Source: DAOULY01 sp034414595
GTDB lineage: Bacteria; Chloroflexota; Dehalococcoidia; SZUA-161; JAUWZY01
Direction: 5' to 3'
DNA: 64,000 nt
Assembly: GCA_034414595.1 (NCBI GenBank)
Contig: DAOULY010000002.1
Location: forward strand, 248,001 to 312,000
This document shows positions 26,868-35,561 of this stretch, one piece after another; the stretch's first letter is position 1, and the number at the start of each line of letters is the position of its first letter. The position numbers and the translations under genes were made by a program. Under the pieces are notes generated by a model that made no database searches, was not told the DNA's origin, and saw only the letters and a program-made list of their open reading frames with translations.

Positions 26868-27776
26868 TTGCTCGTCGAGGAGTCTGTGGATCAGGAATCT
26901 TGGAGGACATTGCTACTGAGACTGCACGCTGAGGGTAGGTCGGCAGAACTGGTGCAAGCTCTTTCGGAAGCGTCGTCGAGCACACTGGGTAAGCCAGTAA
27001 ACGGTAGGGACCTGAGTGGCATCTTTCTGCAGGGGGTGAAAATTTCAGGGTTGGAACTCCTCCACGCCGTAATGAACAACGCAAACCTGAACGGCGCGGT
27101 TCTGCATGATGTCCAATTCTATGACATCGAAGCTAAGCGAATCAACTTATCCCACGCCAGAGTTCGGGGTTATCTCCACGGTACCTTTGATCATGCTTCC
27201 TTCCGCAGCGCTGACCTTACCCGAGCGGCACTGGACGGCAGCTTTCAGTCTGTAGACTTCCATGACGCTAATCTAAAGGATGTGCAGTTCGGACTATGCT
27301 CGACCTATGAAAGGGCAGATTTTACAGGTGCTAGGCTCAGTTCCTCCGAAGAGCCCAGTCATCTGGGCATACAGGGGGAGGGCGTGAGCTTTCGGAAAGC
27401 GCGCATGATTGAGGCCGACTTGAGCAGACTAGACATGAAGATAGCCTCGTTTGATGAGGCGAACCTAACCCGAGCGATTCTGGAGAACGCTGCATTCATG
27501 CCGGGTGAGGAAGAGTCACGCTCCAGCTTCAAGGGCGCTTGTCTGCGGGAGGTACGAGGCAGGAATGCGGACTTCCTTTGGGCAGATATGAGGGGATGCG
27601 ATTTCACGGGTGCGGACCTCAGAGGTGCTCGGCTGGAAGGCTGCGACTTGCGCGGCGCTGTTCTGGAAGGGACTAGCCTTGACGATGCCTACCTGCTTCG
27701 TGCACGTGCCTCCGCCACCACTCGTTGGCCGCGTGGGTTCGATCCCGCGAGCGCTGGGATCGAACCCGATGAGTAG
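26868..27776 (+). CDS. Pentapeptide-repeat protein
   Basis: About 300 residues dominated by A(D/N)LxX-type pentapeptide repeats from residue about 45 to 285 (for example ANLNGAVLHD, SADLTRAALD, GADLRGARLEGCDLRGAVLE), predicting a right-handed quadrilateral beta-helix. The first 40 residues are a helical cap. Such proteins act as scaffolds or, in some cases, as gyrase-protecting DNA mimics; nothing here decides the role. The start is uncertain: TTG 26868 has no good ribosome-binding site and GTG 26886 has GAGGAG only 3 bases upstream. Confidence 0.8.
   Translation: MLVEESVDQESWRTLLLRLHAEGRSAELVQALSEASSSTLGKPVNGRDLSGIFLQGVKISGLELLHAVMNNANLNGAVLHDVQFYDIEAKRINLSHARVRGYLHGTFDHASFRSADLTRAALDGSFQSVDFHDANLKDVQFGLCSTYERADFTGARLSSSEEPSHLGIQGEGVSFRKARMIEADLSRLDMKIASFDEANLTRAILENAAFMPGEEESRSSFKGACLREVRGRNADFLWADMRGCDFTGADLRGARLEGCDLRGAVLEGTSLDDAYLLRARASATTRWPRGFDPASAGIEPDE
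27735..27767. repeat. 12-bp perfect inverted repeat at the 3' end of the pentapeptide gene
   Basis: GGGTTCGATCCC at 27735-27746 and GGGATCGAACCC at 27756-27767 flank a 9-base loop. It lies in the last codons of the gene. No T-run follows, so it is not a standard intrinsic terminator. The arm resembles a tRNA T-stem/loop sequence. Confidence 0.6.
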
Positions 27777-27851
27777 AATAGCCTGAATGGAGAAACAATA
27801 CTCCTAAAGCATGGTCAAGTAAGAGAACAGGCTTAAGTCGGACGTTAAGGA

Positions 27852-28775
27852 ATGAGGACGGGGAAAAGGGTGAACGACCTGCTAAACGCCCTAGAAAGTG
27901 ATGACTGGGCTGCACGATGGGATGCGGCGATGTCTCTCGGCGAGCTGGGTGACAAGAGTGCTGTAGAACCATTGGTAAGATCACTGACGGATGACCACTA
28001 TCTCGTTCGCCTCGAAGCGGCGCGGGCACTCCACAAACTGGGATGGATGCCGGAGTGTGATGCGGAGAAGGCACACTACCTGACTGCGAAGAGGGAATGG
28101 AGTGAACTGGAGCGATTAGGCCAGGTGGCTGTAGAATCGCTTATCCGTATCCTCAGGGATGAAAATTGGGAGGTTCAGAGAGCGGCGAAACAATCCCTTG
28201 TTAGCATAGGAGAACCCGCTGTGGAATCGCTTATCCGGGCGTTGTGCGATGAAGATAAGAATGTCCGGGATTATGCGGCGGATGCTCTCGGGGATGTGGA
28301 AGATGAAAGGGCAGTGGGATCGCTTATTGGTGCCCTGAGAGATGATAATAGCATCGTCCGAAGGGCAGCAGCAATATCGCTGGGAAAGATAAGGGATGCA
28401 AGGGCGGTGGCTCCCCTCATCCAATCGCTGAGAGATAAGGAAAGGCATGTCGTGGAAGCTGCGTGCTGGGCTCTTGGACAGATCGGGAATGCCGCGGTGG
28501 AGCCGCTCGTCCAGGCGCTTATTGAAGGCAGGATACCGGCTGCAGAAGCCCTGGCAATGATCGGGAAACCCGCGGTTGAACCGCTGATCCAACTCTTGCA
28601 GCACAAGGATGTTGCACATATTGCTGCAGCGACCCTTGGAATGATGGGCGATAAGCAGGCGATAGCACCGCTGACCGCTGCCTTGCAGGATCAAAATGAA
28701 AAACTCAGGAAGGCGGCCGAAGAGGCATTGGAGTCGATAACAAAAGGCATTAGAGATTTCCCTTTGATAGATTGA
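27852..28775 (+). CDS. HEAT-repeat (PBS-lyase-type) protein
   Basis: 307 residues built of about eight 31-residue HEAT repeats of the phycobilisome-lyase type, each with the pattern AVEPLIxxLxDxxxxVRxxAAxALGxIGD. There is no catalytic signature; these alpha-solenoids usually mediate protein-protein contacts. AAGGA precedes the ATG. The stop overlaps the region of the next gene, suggesting the membrane protein downstream is co-translated and perhaps a binding partner (inference). Confidence 0.85.
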   Translation: MRTGKRVNDLLNALESDDWAARWDAAMSLGELGDKSAVEPLVRSLTDDHYLVRLEAARALHKLGWMPECDAEKAHYLTAKREWSELERLGQVAVESLIRILRDENWEVQRAAKQSLVSIGEPAVESLIRALCDEDKNVRDYAADALGDVEDERAVGSLIGALRDDNSIVRRAAAISLGKIRDARAVAPLIQSLRDKERHVVEAACWALGQIGNAAVEPLVQALIEGRIPAAEALAMIGKPAVEPLIQLLQHKDVAHIAAATLGMMGDKQAIAPLTAALQDQNEKLRKAAEEALESITKGIRDFPLID

Positions 28776-28783
28776 TTGGGAAG

Positions 28784-29671
28784 ATGGATTATTTATGGAA
28801 GATACTTTTAACAATAATCGGATTGCTGATCCTGAGGTACGCCCTTTACCATAAGGTATGGGGGCACGGCAAGCTCATTTGGCTTTCCGTAGCCGCGATC
28901 CTGTGTATTGCTCTGCTCCTTCCGCTTGCCCTGATGGGAGGCATAGGACTCGCCATAGTGGTCATCACCGCTGCATTTCTGCTTTTCCCTTACTTGCAGG
29001 TGTTGTTGGGGTGGTACCGCCGCCGCGTGAAGGGATGGGTCAAGAAACTTGCGAATTATATTGAGGGTCACTTCAGGGAGGACCAGCAGAGCGGGCTGTA
29101 TGAGGCGGTCGCAGGCGCGACTGCGGATGGCGATCCAAAGATATGGGTAGGCAATGTGATATACCATGTGAGGTCCTTGCATCCGGGGGTTAGGACGAGG
29201 CAAGATTACTACTCGCTGGCTTTTGTGGTCAGACTCGAGGAGCCCCCGCTATTTCAGTGCACATTGCTGAGGGGAAAGTCAACCTCGCAGTACTTTGAAA
29301 CCGAGTGGCGGGAGACAACGATAATGAGAGGCGATATTATCTCCATTGCCACGGGGCAGCTCCTCAGTGAAGGGGAAGGCAGAGACACGGGTGGGAATTT
29401 GAGTGACCTTGCCAATTACCCCCTAGAAACCGACAGCCGGTTCAATTTCTTCGAGGTGTTGGTCAAGGGAGAGGGGCATTTTGAACGTGTGTTTTCTGGA
29501 GAACTGCTCGACGAGTTCTTCTCGCTCGCCTTTATGAGCCCAGCCTACGAGCTCAACATCACGCCGACGAGTGTGAACGTCTTCACGCAATACGGACCAT
29601 TCCAGTATATGAAAAAGAATGTGGACTTCCTCCGGAATCTCGCCGAGCGGGTCGTATCTGTCGGCGGGTAG
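28784..29671 (+). CDS. Membrane-anchored hypothetical protein
   Basis: About 295 residues: two or three N-terminal transmembrane helices (roughly residues 5-20, 32-50 and 50-75), then a basic linker (WYRRRVKGWVKK) and a soluble domain of about 200 residues with mixed beta strands (YYSLAFVVRLEEPPLF, GDIISIATGQLL, FNFFEVLVKGEGHF). I do not recognise the family. ATG 28784 is chosen over a TTG at 28772 because the membrane segment begins right after it. It directly follows the HEAT-repeat gene. Confidence 0.65.
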   Translation: MDYLWKILLTIIGLLILRYALYHKVWGHGKLIWLSVAAILCIALLLPLALMGGIGLAIVVITAAFLLFPYLQVLLGWYRRRVKGWVKKLANYIEGHFREDQQSGLYEAVAGATADGDPKIWVGNVIYHVRSLHPGVRTRQDYYSLAFVVRLEEPPLFQCTLLRGKSTSQYFETEWRETTIMRGDIISIATGQLLSEGEGRDTGGNLSDLANYPLETDSRFNFFEVLVKGEGHFERVFSGELLDEFFSLAFMSPAYELNITPTSVNVFTQYGPFQYMKKNVDFLRNLAERVVSVGG

Positions 29672-29802
29672 AAGCCAGCGCGGTCGGAACCCGACCAGTT
29701 TAGATTGCAGTCCGGCCAAACTTAAAGGCGGAGGAAAGAAAGATGGTGATAAGAACGCGTGGGACCGCCGATTATTGCTAAGGAGAGACTGCCCACCGAG
29801 CG

Positions 29803-29959
29803 CTGGAAGAGTCCTACCTTCTCATAGGTCCCCAGCTCGCTCCTGAGTTCGCCATCGAGCTGTCCTCCCTTTTGGCGCCTTTGTCCTTGGCCTCATCTCT
29901 GGCATCCTCCTCTCCTCACCGGAGGAATTAGAATGCCCCCAAGGGAATTCGAATCCCTG
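29803..29959. repeat. Right direct repeat containing the tRNA-Glu 3' end
   Basis: About 157 bases matching 19564-19719 nearly exactly (one extra C at about 29869, plus about four substitutions). Here the repeat joins an intact tRNA-Glu gene, so this is the side where the tRNA was kept whole. The two copies are in direct orientation, 10.2 kb apart. Confidence 0.75.
29822..29905 (-). pseudogene. Frameshifted copy of the 83-residue hypothetical gene
   Basis: Same ribosome-binding site and start as the gene at 19665, identical for about 13 codons (except Lys to Arg at codon 5), then one extra G moves the frame and gives a stop after 27 codons. The homology ends at 29803, so the rest of the gene is missing too. 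Confidence 0.6.
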
Positions 29960-30006
29960 TTTCCAGCTTGAAAGGCTGATGTCCTAGGCCTCTAGACGAT
30001 GGGGGC
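29934..30006 (-). tRNA. tRNA-Glu (anticodon TTC)
   Basis: Complete cloverleaf on the minus strand: acceptor GCCCCCA paired with TGGGGGC, D-arm with CTAGAGGCCTAGGAC, anticodon arm TCAGC-CTTTCAA-GCTGG giving anticodon TTC, T-arm AGGGATTCGAATTCCCT, discriminator A. CCA is not encoded. Its 3' end is duplicated at 19694-19719. Confidence 0.92.
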
Positions 30007-30024
30007 TCATCGAAGTCTTAGAGC

Positions 30025-30033
30025 AGTATAGCA
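30025..30033 (-). promoter_or_regulatory. Extended -10 promoter of tRNA-Glu
   Basis: On the minus strand TGCTATACT lies 18 bases upstream of the tRNA 5' end. It matches the extended -10 nonamer TGCTATAAT seen before tRNA-Pro and other genes here except for one base. No -35 consensus is seen. Confidence 0.5.
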
Positions 30034-30050
30034 CATTGCCAGTGGATTGG

Positions 30051-31079
30051 CTATGGATACACTGCTGGTATTTCCAGTCCCATAGTCTCAAGAAAGCCCA
30101 GCATCAGGTTCATGTTCTGAATCGCCTGCCCGGCTCCGCCTTTGACCAGATTGTCGAGGCAACTGATCACGATGAGCCGACCACTCCTGGAGTCGACGGT
30201 GGGATAGATGAGGCACAGATTGGTGCCCAAGGCCTGTTTGGTCTGAGGTGGAGCATCGACAACCCGGACAAAGGGCTCCCCGCGATAAAAATCGCAGTAG
30301 AAGTCCCTGACCTGCTTCTCGTTTGTCTTCCCCTGAATTAGCTCGGCATAGCAGGAGGTCAGTATACCCCGGGTCATGGGCACAAGGTGGGGAACAAAGG
30401 TCACCCTGAGCGCAAATTCTGAGACCAGTTTCTGGAGCTCTTGAACCATTTCGGGGAGGTGCCTATGCCCTTCCAAGGCATAGGCCGAGAGATTTTCATT
30501 GACTTCGGAGAAATGGGTCTCTATGGTCAGGGCTCTGCCAGCGCCTGAGACACCAGATTTACTGTCGATGATTATCTCAGGCCCGATGACCCCCTCCTTG
30601 AGCGCCGGCGCTAGGGCAAGAATGACGCTGGTGGGGTAACAGCCTGGATTGGCCACCAAGCGGCTGGAAGCTACTTGAGAGCGATTGAGCTCGGTGAGGC
30701 CATAGGTTGCCTCTCCCAGCAGCTCCGGCGCGGGGTGCTTTGTCCCATACCAGCGCTCATACTCAGATGCGTCCTTGAGCCTGAAGTCAGCACTCAGATC
30801 TACGACCTTAGTCCCACGCCTCAGGGCTTCGAGCACTGCCTCAGCGCTCGCTTTATGCGGCATGGCTGAGAAGACCAAGTCTACATCTGCGACCTCCGAC
30901 TGGATAACGAGGTCCAGTCCCGAGAGATGAGGGAAAACTTGACCCAGCTCCTGACCAATGGCGCTACGCCCTGTGACCGAAGCGAGTTCGACCTCGTGGT
31001 GCTGCCAGAGCAGTCGAGCCAGTTCCATGCCTGTGTAGCCAGTGACATTGATGATGCCTACTCTTACCTTTGCTGTCAT
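30051..31079 (-). CDS. argC: N-acetyl-gamma-glutamyl-phosphate reductase
   Basis: 342 residues from ATG 31079. NADPH-dependent third step of arginine synthesis. N-terminal nucleotide-binding motif NVTGYTGMEL, active-site Cys147 in ANPGCYPTSVILAL, and the HRHLPEMVQEL block with catalytic His are present. The start overlaps the stop of the upstream nth gene by 4 bases (ATGA), so translation is coupled. No other arg gene is adjacent. Confidence 0.94.
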   Translation of the reverse strand: MTAKVRVGIINVTGYTGMELARLLWQHHEVELASVTGRSAIGQELGQVFPHLSGLDLVIQSEVADVDLVFSAMPHKASAEAVLEALRRGTKVVDLSADFRLKDASEYERWYGTKHPAPELLGEATYGLTELNRSQVASSRLVANPGCYPTSVILALAPALKEGVIGPEIIIDSKSGVSGAGRALTIETHFSEVNENLSAYALEGHRHLPEMVQELQKLVSEFALRVTFVPHLVPMTRGILTSCYAELIQGKTNEKQVRDFYCDFYRGEPFVRVVDAPPQTKQALGTNLCLIYPTVDSRSGRLIVISCLDNLVKGGAGQAIQNMNLMLGFLETMGLEIPAVYP

Positions 31080-31729
31080 TTGCTTCCTACCTCGCTTGAT
31101 GGGCAGTCTTCTCGTAAGATGCATCCAAGGCATCGAGGCTTGCGCGCCCGGCACACCCGGCGACCATGCTGTACCATGTTGACATGAAACTCATAAATCT
31201 TATCCGCGGGCACCAGCCCCTCGAGCACCTCATGGGCCTGCTCCACTGAGATTCTGGAGTTGATGAGACCCAGCCTTTTGGCTACTCGATAGACATGGGT
31301 ATCAACAGGCAGAGCCGGCCGACCCAAGGAGAAGAGAAGAACACAGCCCGCCGTCTTGGGGCCCACCCCGGGAAGGCGCCGCAGCCAAGTCTTAGACTGA
31401 GACAAGGGAAGCTCACCGAGGAAGGAAAGGTCAAGTGAGCCACGTTCCAGCAAAATCTCTTGCAGCACCTGTTTGATCCTGGCAGCTTTGATCTTGGACA
31501 AACCGCCCGACTTTATGGCCTGAGCGATCTGGGCGACATCGCCCTCAGCCACCGCCTCCCAGTCACCAAAGGAGGCCACAAGAGAGGCAAAGGCCTGCCC
31601 GCTGTTGCTGTCTGAGGTATTTTGAGACAGGATAGTCATGATCAGCCCGGAAATAGGGTCATGGCGGTGGTTCCATTTTGGGGAGCCGTATTCCTGAGCG
31701 AGAAGCTGGATTACATGCTCGATATTCAT
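31076..31729 (-). CDS. nth: Endonuclease III
   Basis: 217 residues, DNA glycosylase/AP lyase for oxidised pyrimidines. Helix-hairpin-helix LPGVGPKTAG contains the catalytic Lys125; the catalytic Asp143 is in PVDTHVYR. The C-terminal [4Fe-4S] loop is complete (Cys193, 200, 203, 209; C-x6-C-x2-C-x5-C). It overlaps both neighbours by 4 bases, in an operon with argC and a histidine phosphatase. Confidence 0.93.
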   Translation of the reverse strand: MNIEHVIQLLAQEYGSPKWNHRHDPISGLIMTILSQNTSDSNSGQAFASLVASFGDWEAVAEGDVAQIAQAIKSGGLSKIKAARIKQVLQEILLERGSLDLSFLGELPLSQSKTWLRRLPGVGPKTAGCVLLFSLGRPALPVDTHVYRVAKRLGLINSRISVEQAHEVLEGLVPADKIYEFHVNMVQHGRRVCRARKPRCLGCILREDCPSSEVGSK

Positions 31730-32361
31730 GAGCCTCTGTCAGCCAAATTATTCAGGTGGGTCAGGTGGCAGGTGTCATTGAGCAGAACGAGCTCCGTTCT
31801 ATCATCACGGACCTCAAAGATATTGATAGCGGCCACATCCTGGCCTAACTGCCAGAAGTGGGAGTTATCCAGGCCAAGGACGACACAAAGAAGAACACGA
31901 CAGACCACATTATGGGAGACAAGAGCCACTTCCCGCTCACTGTGCTTCTGCGCCAAGTCAGCGACCGCAGCCGTGACCCGATCTCGCACCTCCTGCAAGC
32001 TTTCTCCCTCAGGGAAACGGACATCGTGGGGACGATCCAGCCACTGCCTATAGAGGTCGCCATCTCGCTCCGCCACCTCTTGTGGCGAAAGCCCCTGCCA
32101 GCGGCCGAAGTCGATGTCGATAAGGGTATCGAGGGGCTGCGCCGACAGTCCCAGACCACTGGCCACGATCTGGGCCGTAACCAGTGCGCGCTGCAAGGGA
32201 CTGGTATAGACGGCAACAACCTGACGATGGGAAAGCTTCTCCGCTGCAGCCTCGGCCTGCTTGATCCCGGTCTCAGTCAGGGCCAAATCGACCCGCCCGC
32301 GAAACCTCTCCACCCGATTCCATTCCGTTTGACCATGCCTGACCAAAATGAAACGAGTCAA
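31726..32361 (-). CDS. Histidine phosphatase family protein (phosphoglycerate mutase-like / possible alpha-ribazole phosphatase)
   Basis: 211 residues with the catalytic RHGQTEWN (His9), a second His in LVSHNVVCR, and FGRWQG plus FPEGES blocks that are typical of the GpmB/CobC branch. It may dephosphorylate alpha-ribazole phosphate in B12 assembly or act as a broad phosphatase; the sequence alone does not decide. It overlaps the nth start by 4 bases. Confidence 0.8.
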   Translation of the reverse strand: MTRFILVRHGQTEWNRVERFRGRVDLALTETGIKQAEAAAEKLSHRQVVAVYTSPLQRALVTAQIVASGLGLSAQPLDTLIDIDFGRWQGLSPQEVAERDGDLYRQWLDRPHDVRFPEGESLQEVRDRVTAAVADLAQKHSEREVALVSHNVVCRVLLCVVLGLDNSHFWQLGQDVAAINIFEVRDDRTELVLLNDTCHLTHLNNLADRGS

Positions 32362-32417
32362 TTCTTACTCCAACACGAAAGGGGATTATGCCGTGGCCCA
32401 AGGTGTGCCATCCCCCA

Positions 32418-34010
32418 CTAAGCAGACGCCCCCGCACTCCGCAACAGCCAATACTCCAGGCTATCCGCTAAGGCGATCCAGCTGGCCTCGATGATATTGG
32501 TCGAACTGCCCACTGTCTGCCATTCATGTTCGCCGTCACTGGATTCGATGAGCACCCGAACTCGAGACGCTGTGCCCCCGCTCTCCTCCAGTATACGCAC
32601 TTTATAGTCCATTAGCTTCACTGCTGCCAGGCTGGGATAGTACTGGAGCAGCGCTTTGCGAAGGGCAGCATCGAGGGCATTGACCGGGCCGTTGCCCTCA
32701 GCGGCGGTGTGCATCATCTGACCGCCAATTCTAACCTTGACCATAGCCTCAGAAAGCAGCTCCGCCTCATCCCCGGCTGTGGGAGGACGTCGCCTCTTCT
32801 CCACCACCACCATGAAATCGACTAATTCAAAGGGGGCTCGATAATCAGGCTGGGCGCGTCGAAGCAAAAGCTCAAAGGAGGCCTCCGCGCCATCATACTG
32901 AAAACCCCGGCTTTCCAGCTCCTTAACCTGAGCCAGTATCGCTCTTGCCTGCTCACTCCCGTTTTTAAGCTCTAAGCCACGCTCTTTAGCCTTGTACACC
33001 ACAGTGCTGATGCCGGAGAGCTCGGAGACCAGCACTCGACCCCGGTTGCCGACAAGTTCGGGGTCGATATGCTGATAGCTGCTTTCATCTTTACTCATGC
33101 CTGATATATGAAGCCCGGCCTTATGGCCAAATGCGCTGGAGCCCACATATGGCAGGTGAAAGTCCGGGGGCAGGTTAGTAACCTCGCTGACATAATGAGC
33201 GACCTCCGTCAGCTTAGAAAGCTGCTGATCAGTAATGCAATCAACGCCCATCTTAAGCTTGAGATTGGGGATGATGGAGCACAGATTGGCATTTCCACAG
33301 CGCTCTCCGTAGCCGTTTATCGTCCCCTGAACTTGAACTGCACCCGCAGCTACCGCAGTCAGGGTATTGGCCACCGCCAGCTCCATATCGTTATGGACGT
33401 GAATGCCGAGGGGAATGCCATAGCCCTTGGCAGCAGCAACCGCGGCAGCAACTTCTTGGGGCAAGCTGCCGCCATTGGTGTCGCAGAGAACGACCAGGTC
33501 AACTCCGGCCTCGGCGGCAACCTCAACCACATGTAGGGCATATTTGGCATTGCCTTTATATCCATCGAAGAAATGCTCGGCATCGAAGAAGACGGTGAGG
33601 CCCTGGGACTTGAGATAGCGTATAGAGTCGGAGACCATGCGCAGGTTCTCCTCAACAGTGGTCTCCAGCACCTGGGTCACCTGCCGGTCCCAGCTCTTGC
33701 CCACAATGGTGACCACTTTAAAGCCGATAGCGACCAAGGCGCGTAGATTGGCGTCATTCGCCGCCTCGGCATGAGGGTGACAGGTGCTGCCGAAGGGAAC
33801 CAAAGTGGCCTGAGAGAGCTCAAGCCCGGAGGCGCGTCGGAAAAATTCGCTGTCCTTGGGATTGGCACCGGGCCAACCGCCCTCGATGAAGTGAATTCCC
33901 AGCTCATCGAGCTTCCTGGCAACTCTGAGTTTATCCTCAACTGAGAAGGAAACTCCCTCCCGCTGCGCACCATCGCGAAGTGTGGTATCATAAAGCTGAA
34001 CCTGTATCAA
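32418..34010 (-). CDS. cimA: (R)-citramalate synthase
   Basis: About 530 residues, CimA type: condenses pyruvate with acetyl-CoA to make 2-oxobutyrate for isoleucine without threonine deaminase. The HMGL-like barrel starts QLYDTTLRDGAQREGVSFS, and the metal-binding HxH is in GIHVHNDMELA. The C-terminal LeuA-type regulatory domain (about 395-530) carries a duplicated alpha-beta pattern and implies isoleucine feedback. The EGGWPGANPKD signature separates CimA from isopropylmalate synthase. TTG 34010 is favoured because GGAGG lies 5 bases upstream; the in-frame ATG at 34022 contains that site within its own codons. Confidence 0.88.
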   Translation of the reverse strand: MIQVQLYDTTLRDGAQREGVSFSVEDKLRVARKLDELGIHFIEGGWPGANPKDSEFFRRASGLELSQATLVPFGSTCHPHAEAANDANLRALVAIGFKVVTIVGKSWDRQVTQVLETTVEENLRMVSDSIRYLKSQGLTVFFDAEHFFDGYKGNAKYALHVVEVAAEAGVDLVVLCDTNGGSLPQEVAAAVAAAKGYGIPLGIHVHNDMELAVANTLTAVAAGAVQVQGTINGYGERCGNANLCSIIPNLKLKMGVDCITDQQLSKLTEVAHYVSEVTNLPPDFHLPYVGSSAFGHKAGLHISGMSKDESSYQHIDPELVGNRGRVLVSELSGISTVVYKAKERGLELKNGSEQARAILAQVKELESRGFQYDGAEASFELLLRRAQPDYRAPFELVDFMVVVEKRRRPPTAGDEAELLSEAMVKVRIGGQMMHTAAEGNGPVNALDAALRKALLQYYPSLAAVKLMDYKVRILEESGGTASRVRVLIESSDGEHEWQTVGSSTNIIEASWIALADSLEYWLLRSAGASA

Positions 34011-34058
34011 ACACGCCTCCATTGTGGTCTACGGCACAAAGTATATCACAATCTGCCC

Positions 34059-34086
34059 TTGACTGGAAGCGAGGGATTGATATAAT
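34059..34086 (+). promoter_or_regulatory. Promoter immediately upstream of rsmD
   Basis: TTGACT at 34059-34064, a 16-base spacer, and a perfect TATAAT at 34081-34086. Transcription would begin near 34093, only a few bases before ATG 34097, implying a leaderless or nearly leaderless mRNA. Confidence 0.6.
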
Positions 34087-34096
34087 GGTGTTAACG

Positions 34097-34642
34097 ATGA
34101 AGGTCATCGCTGGTGAGATAAAGGGGCATCTGCTCAAGCGCCCTAAGAATTCAGGCACCCGTCCTACCTCTAATCTGGTTCGAGAAGCTATGTTCTCCAT
34201 GTTGGAGTCCCTGGCCCCCGATTGGTCCAGGGTGTTGGATCTCTATGCCGGAGCCGGTGCCCTCGGCATCGAAGCCTTGAGCCGAGGAGCAGATTGGACT
34301 GACTTCGTGGAGCGAAGTCCCCGATGCTGCGCCATCATCAAGGAGAACTTAGCGAGTACCGGACTGGCCGACAGGGCCAAGGTCTATTGCTCAGACGTGA
34401 CAAAGGCCCTTTCATTCCTTGATGCTGAATACGGCATCATACTACTCGATCCCCCTTATTCCGACGCCTCCCTGAGCCCAACCCTCAACTTGTTAACACG
34501 GTCAAGCTTGGTCGGCGAGGAGACAACCATCGTTGTGGAACACTCCTCTCGGGTGCCGCTTGACCAGAATTACAGCGATTTCGATATGGTGAGGAATCTA
34601 AGGCATGGTGACACCTGCATCTCAGCATATCAACGGAGGTAA
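34097..34642 (+). CDS. rsmD: 16S rRNA (guanine-966-N2)-methyltransferase
   Basis: 181 residues. The N-terminal MKVIAGEIKGHLLKRP and TRPTSNLVREAMFSML blocks, the SAM-binding VLDLYAGAGALGIEALSRGA and the catalytic LLDPPY motif identify RsmD. ATG 34097 is favoured over ATG 34085 because the latter overlaps the TATAAT box of the promoter. It is followed 3 bases later by coaD, a pairing conserved in many bacteria. Confidence 0.92.
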   Translation: MKVIAGEIKGHLLKRPKNSGTRPTSNLVREAMFSMLESLAPDWSRVLDLYAGAGALGIEALSRGADWTDFVERSPRCCAIIKENLASTGLADRAKVYCSDVTKALSFLDAEYGIILLDPPYSDASLSPTLNLLTRSSLVGEETTIVVEHSSRVPLDQNYSDFDMVRNLRHGDTCISAYQRR

Positions 34643-34645
34643 AGC

Positions 34646-35161
34646 TTGACCAGCGCTTTGTATCCGGGGAGCTTTGACCCAGTAACCAATGGTCATATCG
34701 ATATTGCCACGAGAGCAGCAGCCCTGTTCGATGAGCTGGTAGTTGGCGTCTACGACGCTCCTCAAAAGACTCTGCTGTTCTCCACCAAGGAGAGGGCAGA
34801 CATGCTGACTAAGGCGCTGGCGCACCTGACAAACGTTCGCGTGCAAGCTTACTCTGAGCTGACTGTGAACTTCGCCCAGCGGATAAAGGCCAAAGTGATA
34901 GTCCGCGGGCTGAGAATGGGCTCTGACTTCGAACGGGAGTTTGAAATGGCGCTGATGAATAAGAAGCTTGTGCCCAACATAGAAGTTCTCTGTATGATGT
35001 CCAGCATGCAATATCAATTCCTTAGTTCCAGTTTGCTTAAGGAGGTAGCCCAGCTCGGTGGCTGCATTGATGACTTAGTACCAGCTTATGTGGCCACAGC
35101 TCTAAGGAAGAAGCTCTCACCTGTGGCCGCTTTAGACAAGGGCCACCAAGCCCATAAATAG
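34646..35161 (+). CDS. coaD: Phosphopantetheine adenylyltransferase
   Basis: 171 residues, starting with TTG 34646 behind GGAGG. Nucleotidyltransferase motif YPGSFDPVTNGHIDI (HxGH equivalent NGHI), IVRGLRMGSDFEREFEMALMN, and the SSSLLKEVAQLGG motif are all intact. It makes dephospho-CoA in coenzyme A synthesis. Last part of the rsmD-coaD pair; the ferredoxin gene follows 18 bases on. Confidence 0.94.
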   Translation: MTSALYPGSFDPVTNGHIDIATRAAALFDELVVGVYDAPQKTLLFSTKERADMLTKALAHLTNVRVQAYSELTVNFAQRIKAKVIVRGLRMGSDFEREFEMALMNKKLVPNIEVLCMMSSMQYQFLSSSLLKEVAQLGGCIDDLVPAYVATALRKKLSPVAALDKGHQAHK

Positions 35162-35179
35162 CAAGAAGGAGGGAAACGG

Positions 35180-35446
35180 ATGGCATACAAGATCACCGAG
35201 GAGTGCATAAGCTGCGGCGCCTGTGAGCCTGAGTGCAAGAATGAGGCGATCAGTGAAGGGGAGACGATCTACGTGATCGACCCCGGCAAATGCACTGAGT
35301 GTGTCGGCTGGTTTGAGTCGTCCAAGTGCGCCGAGGTCTGCCCTGTTGATTGCTGCGTTCCCGATCCCGACCATAAAGAGAGCAGGGATCAGCTCGTGGC
35401 CAAGTGGCGCCAACAGAATCCCGGGAAAGAGCCACTCGTTACCTAA
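35180..35446 (+). CDS. 2[4Fe-4S] ferredoxin (Alvin-type)
   Basis: 88 residues behind AGAAGGAGG. Cluster 1: CISCGACEPEC; cluster 2: C-x2-C followed by the Alvin-type insertion and CAEVCPVDC. A helical C-terminal tail (HKESRDQLVAKWRQQ) follows. It is a low-potential electron carrier, fitting an anaerobe. The C-x8 loop in the second cluster and the tail set it apart from clostridial-type ferredoxins. Confidence 0.92.
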   Translation: MAYKITEECISCGACEPECKNEAISEGETIYVIDPGKCTECVGWFESSKCAEVCPVDCCVPDPDHKESRDQLVAKWRQQNPGKEPLVT

Positions 35447-35561
35447 ACCAGCTTCCCAAGACCATAAAGACAAGACCCTCACCCGGATAGTTGTCATCGG
35501 CTATCGCGGATGAGTGGTATTTCTTGCTTTTGGCTGATATCGTATTCCCGCCATAGATGTT

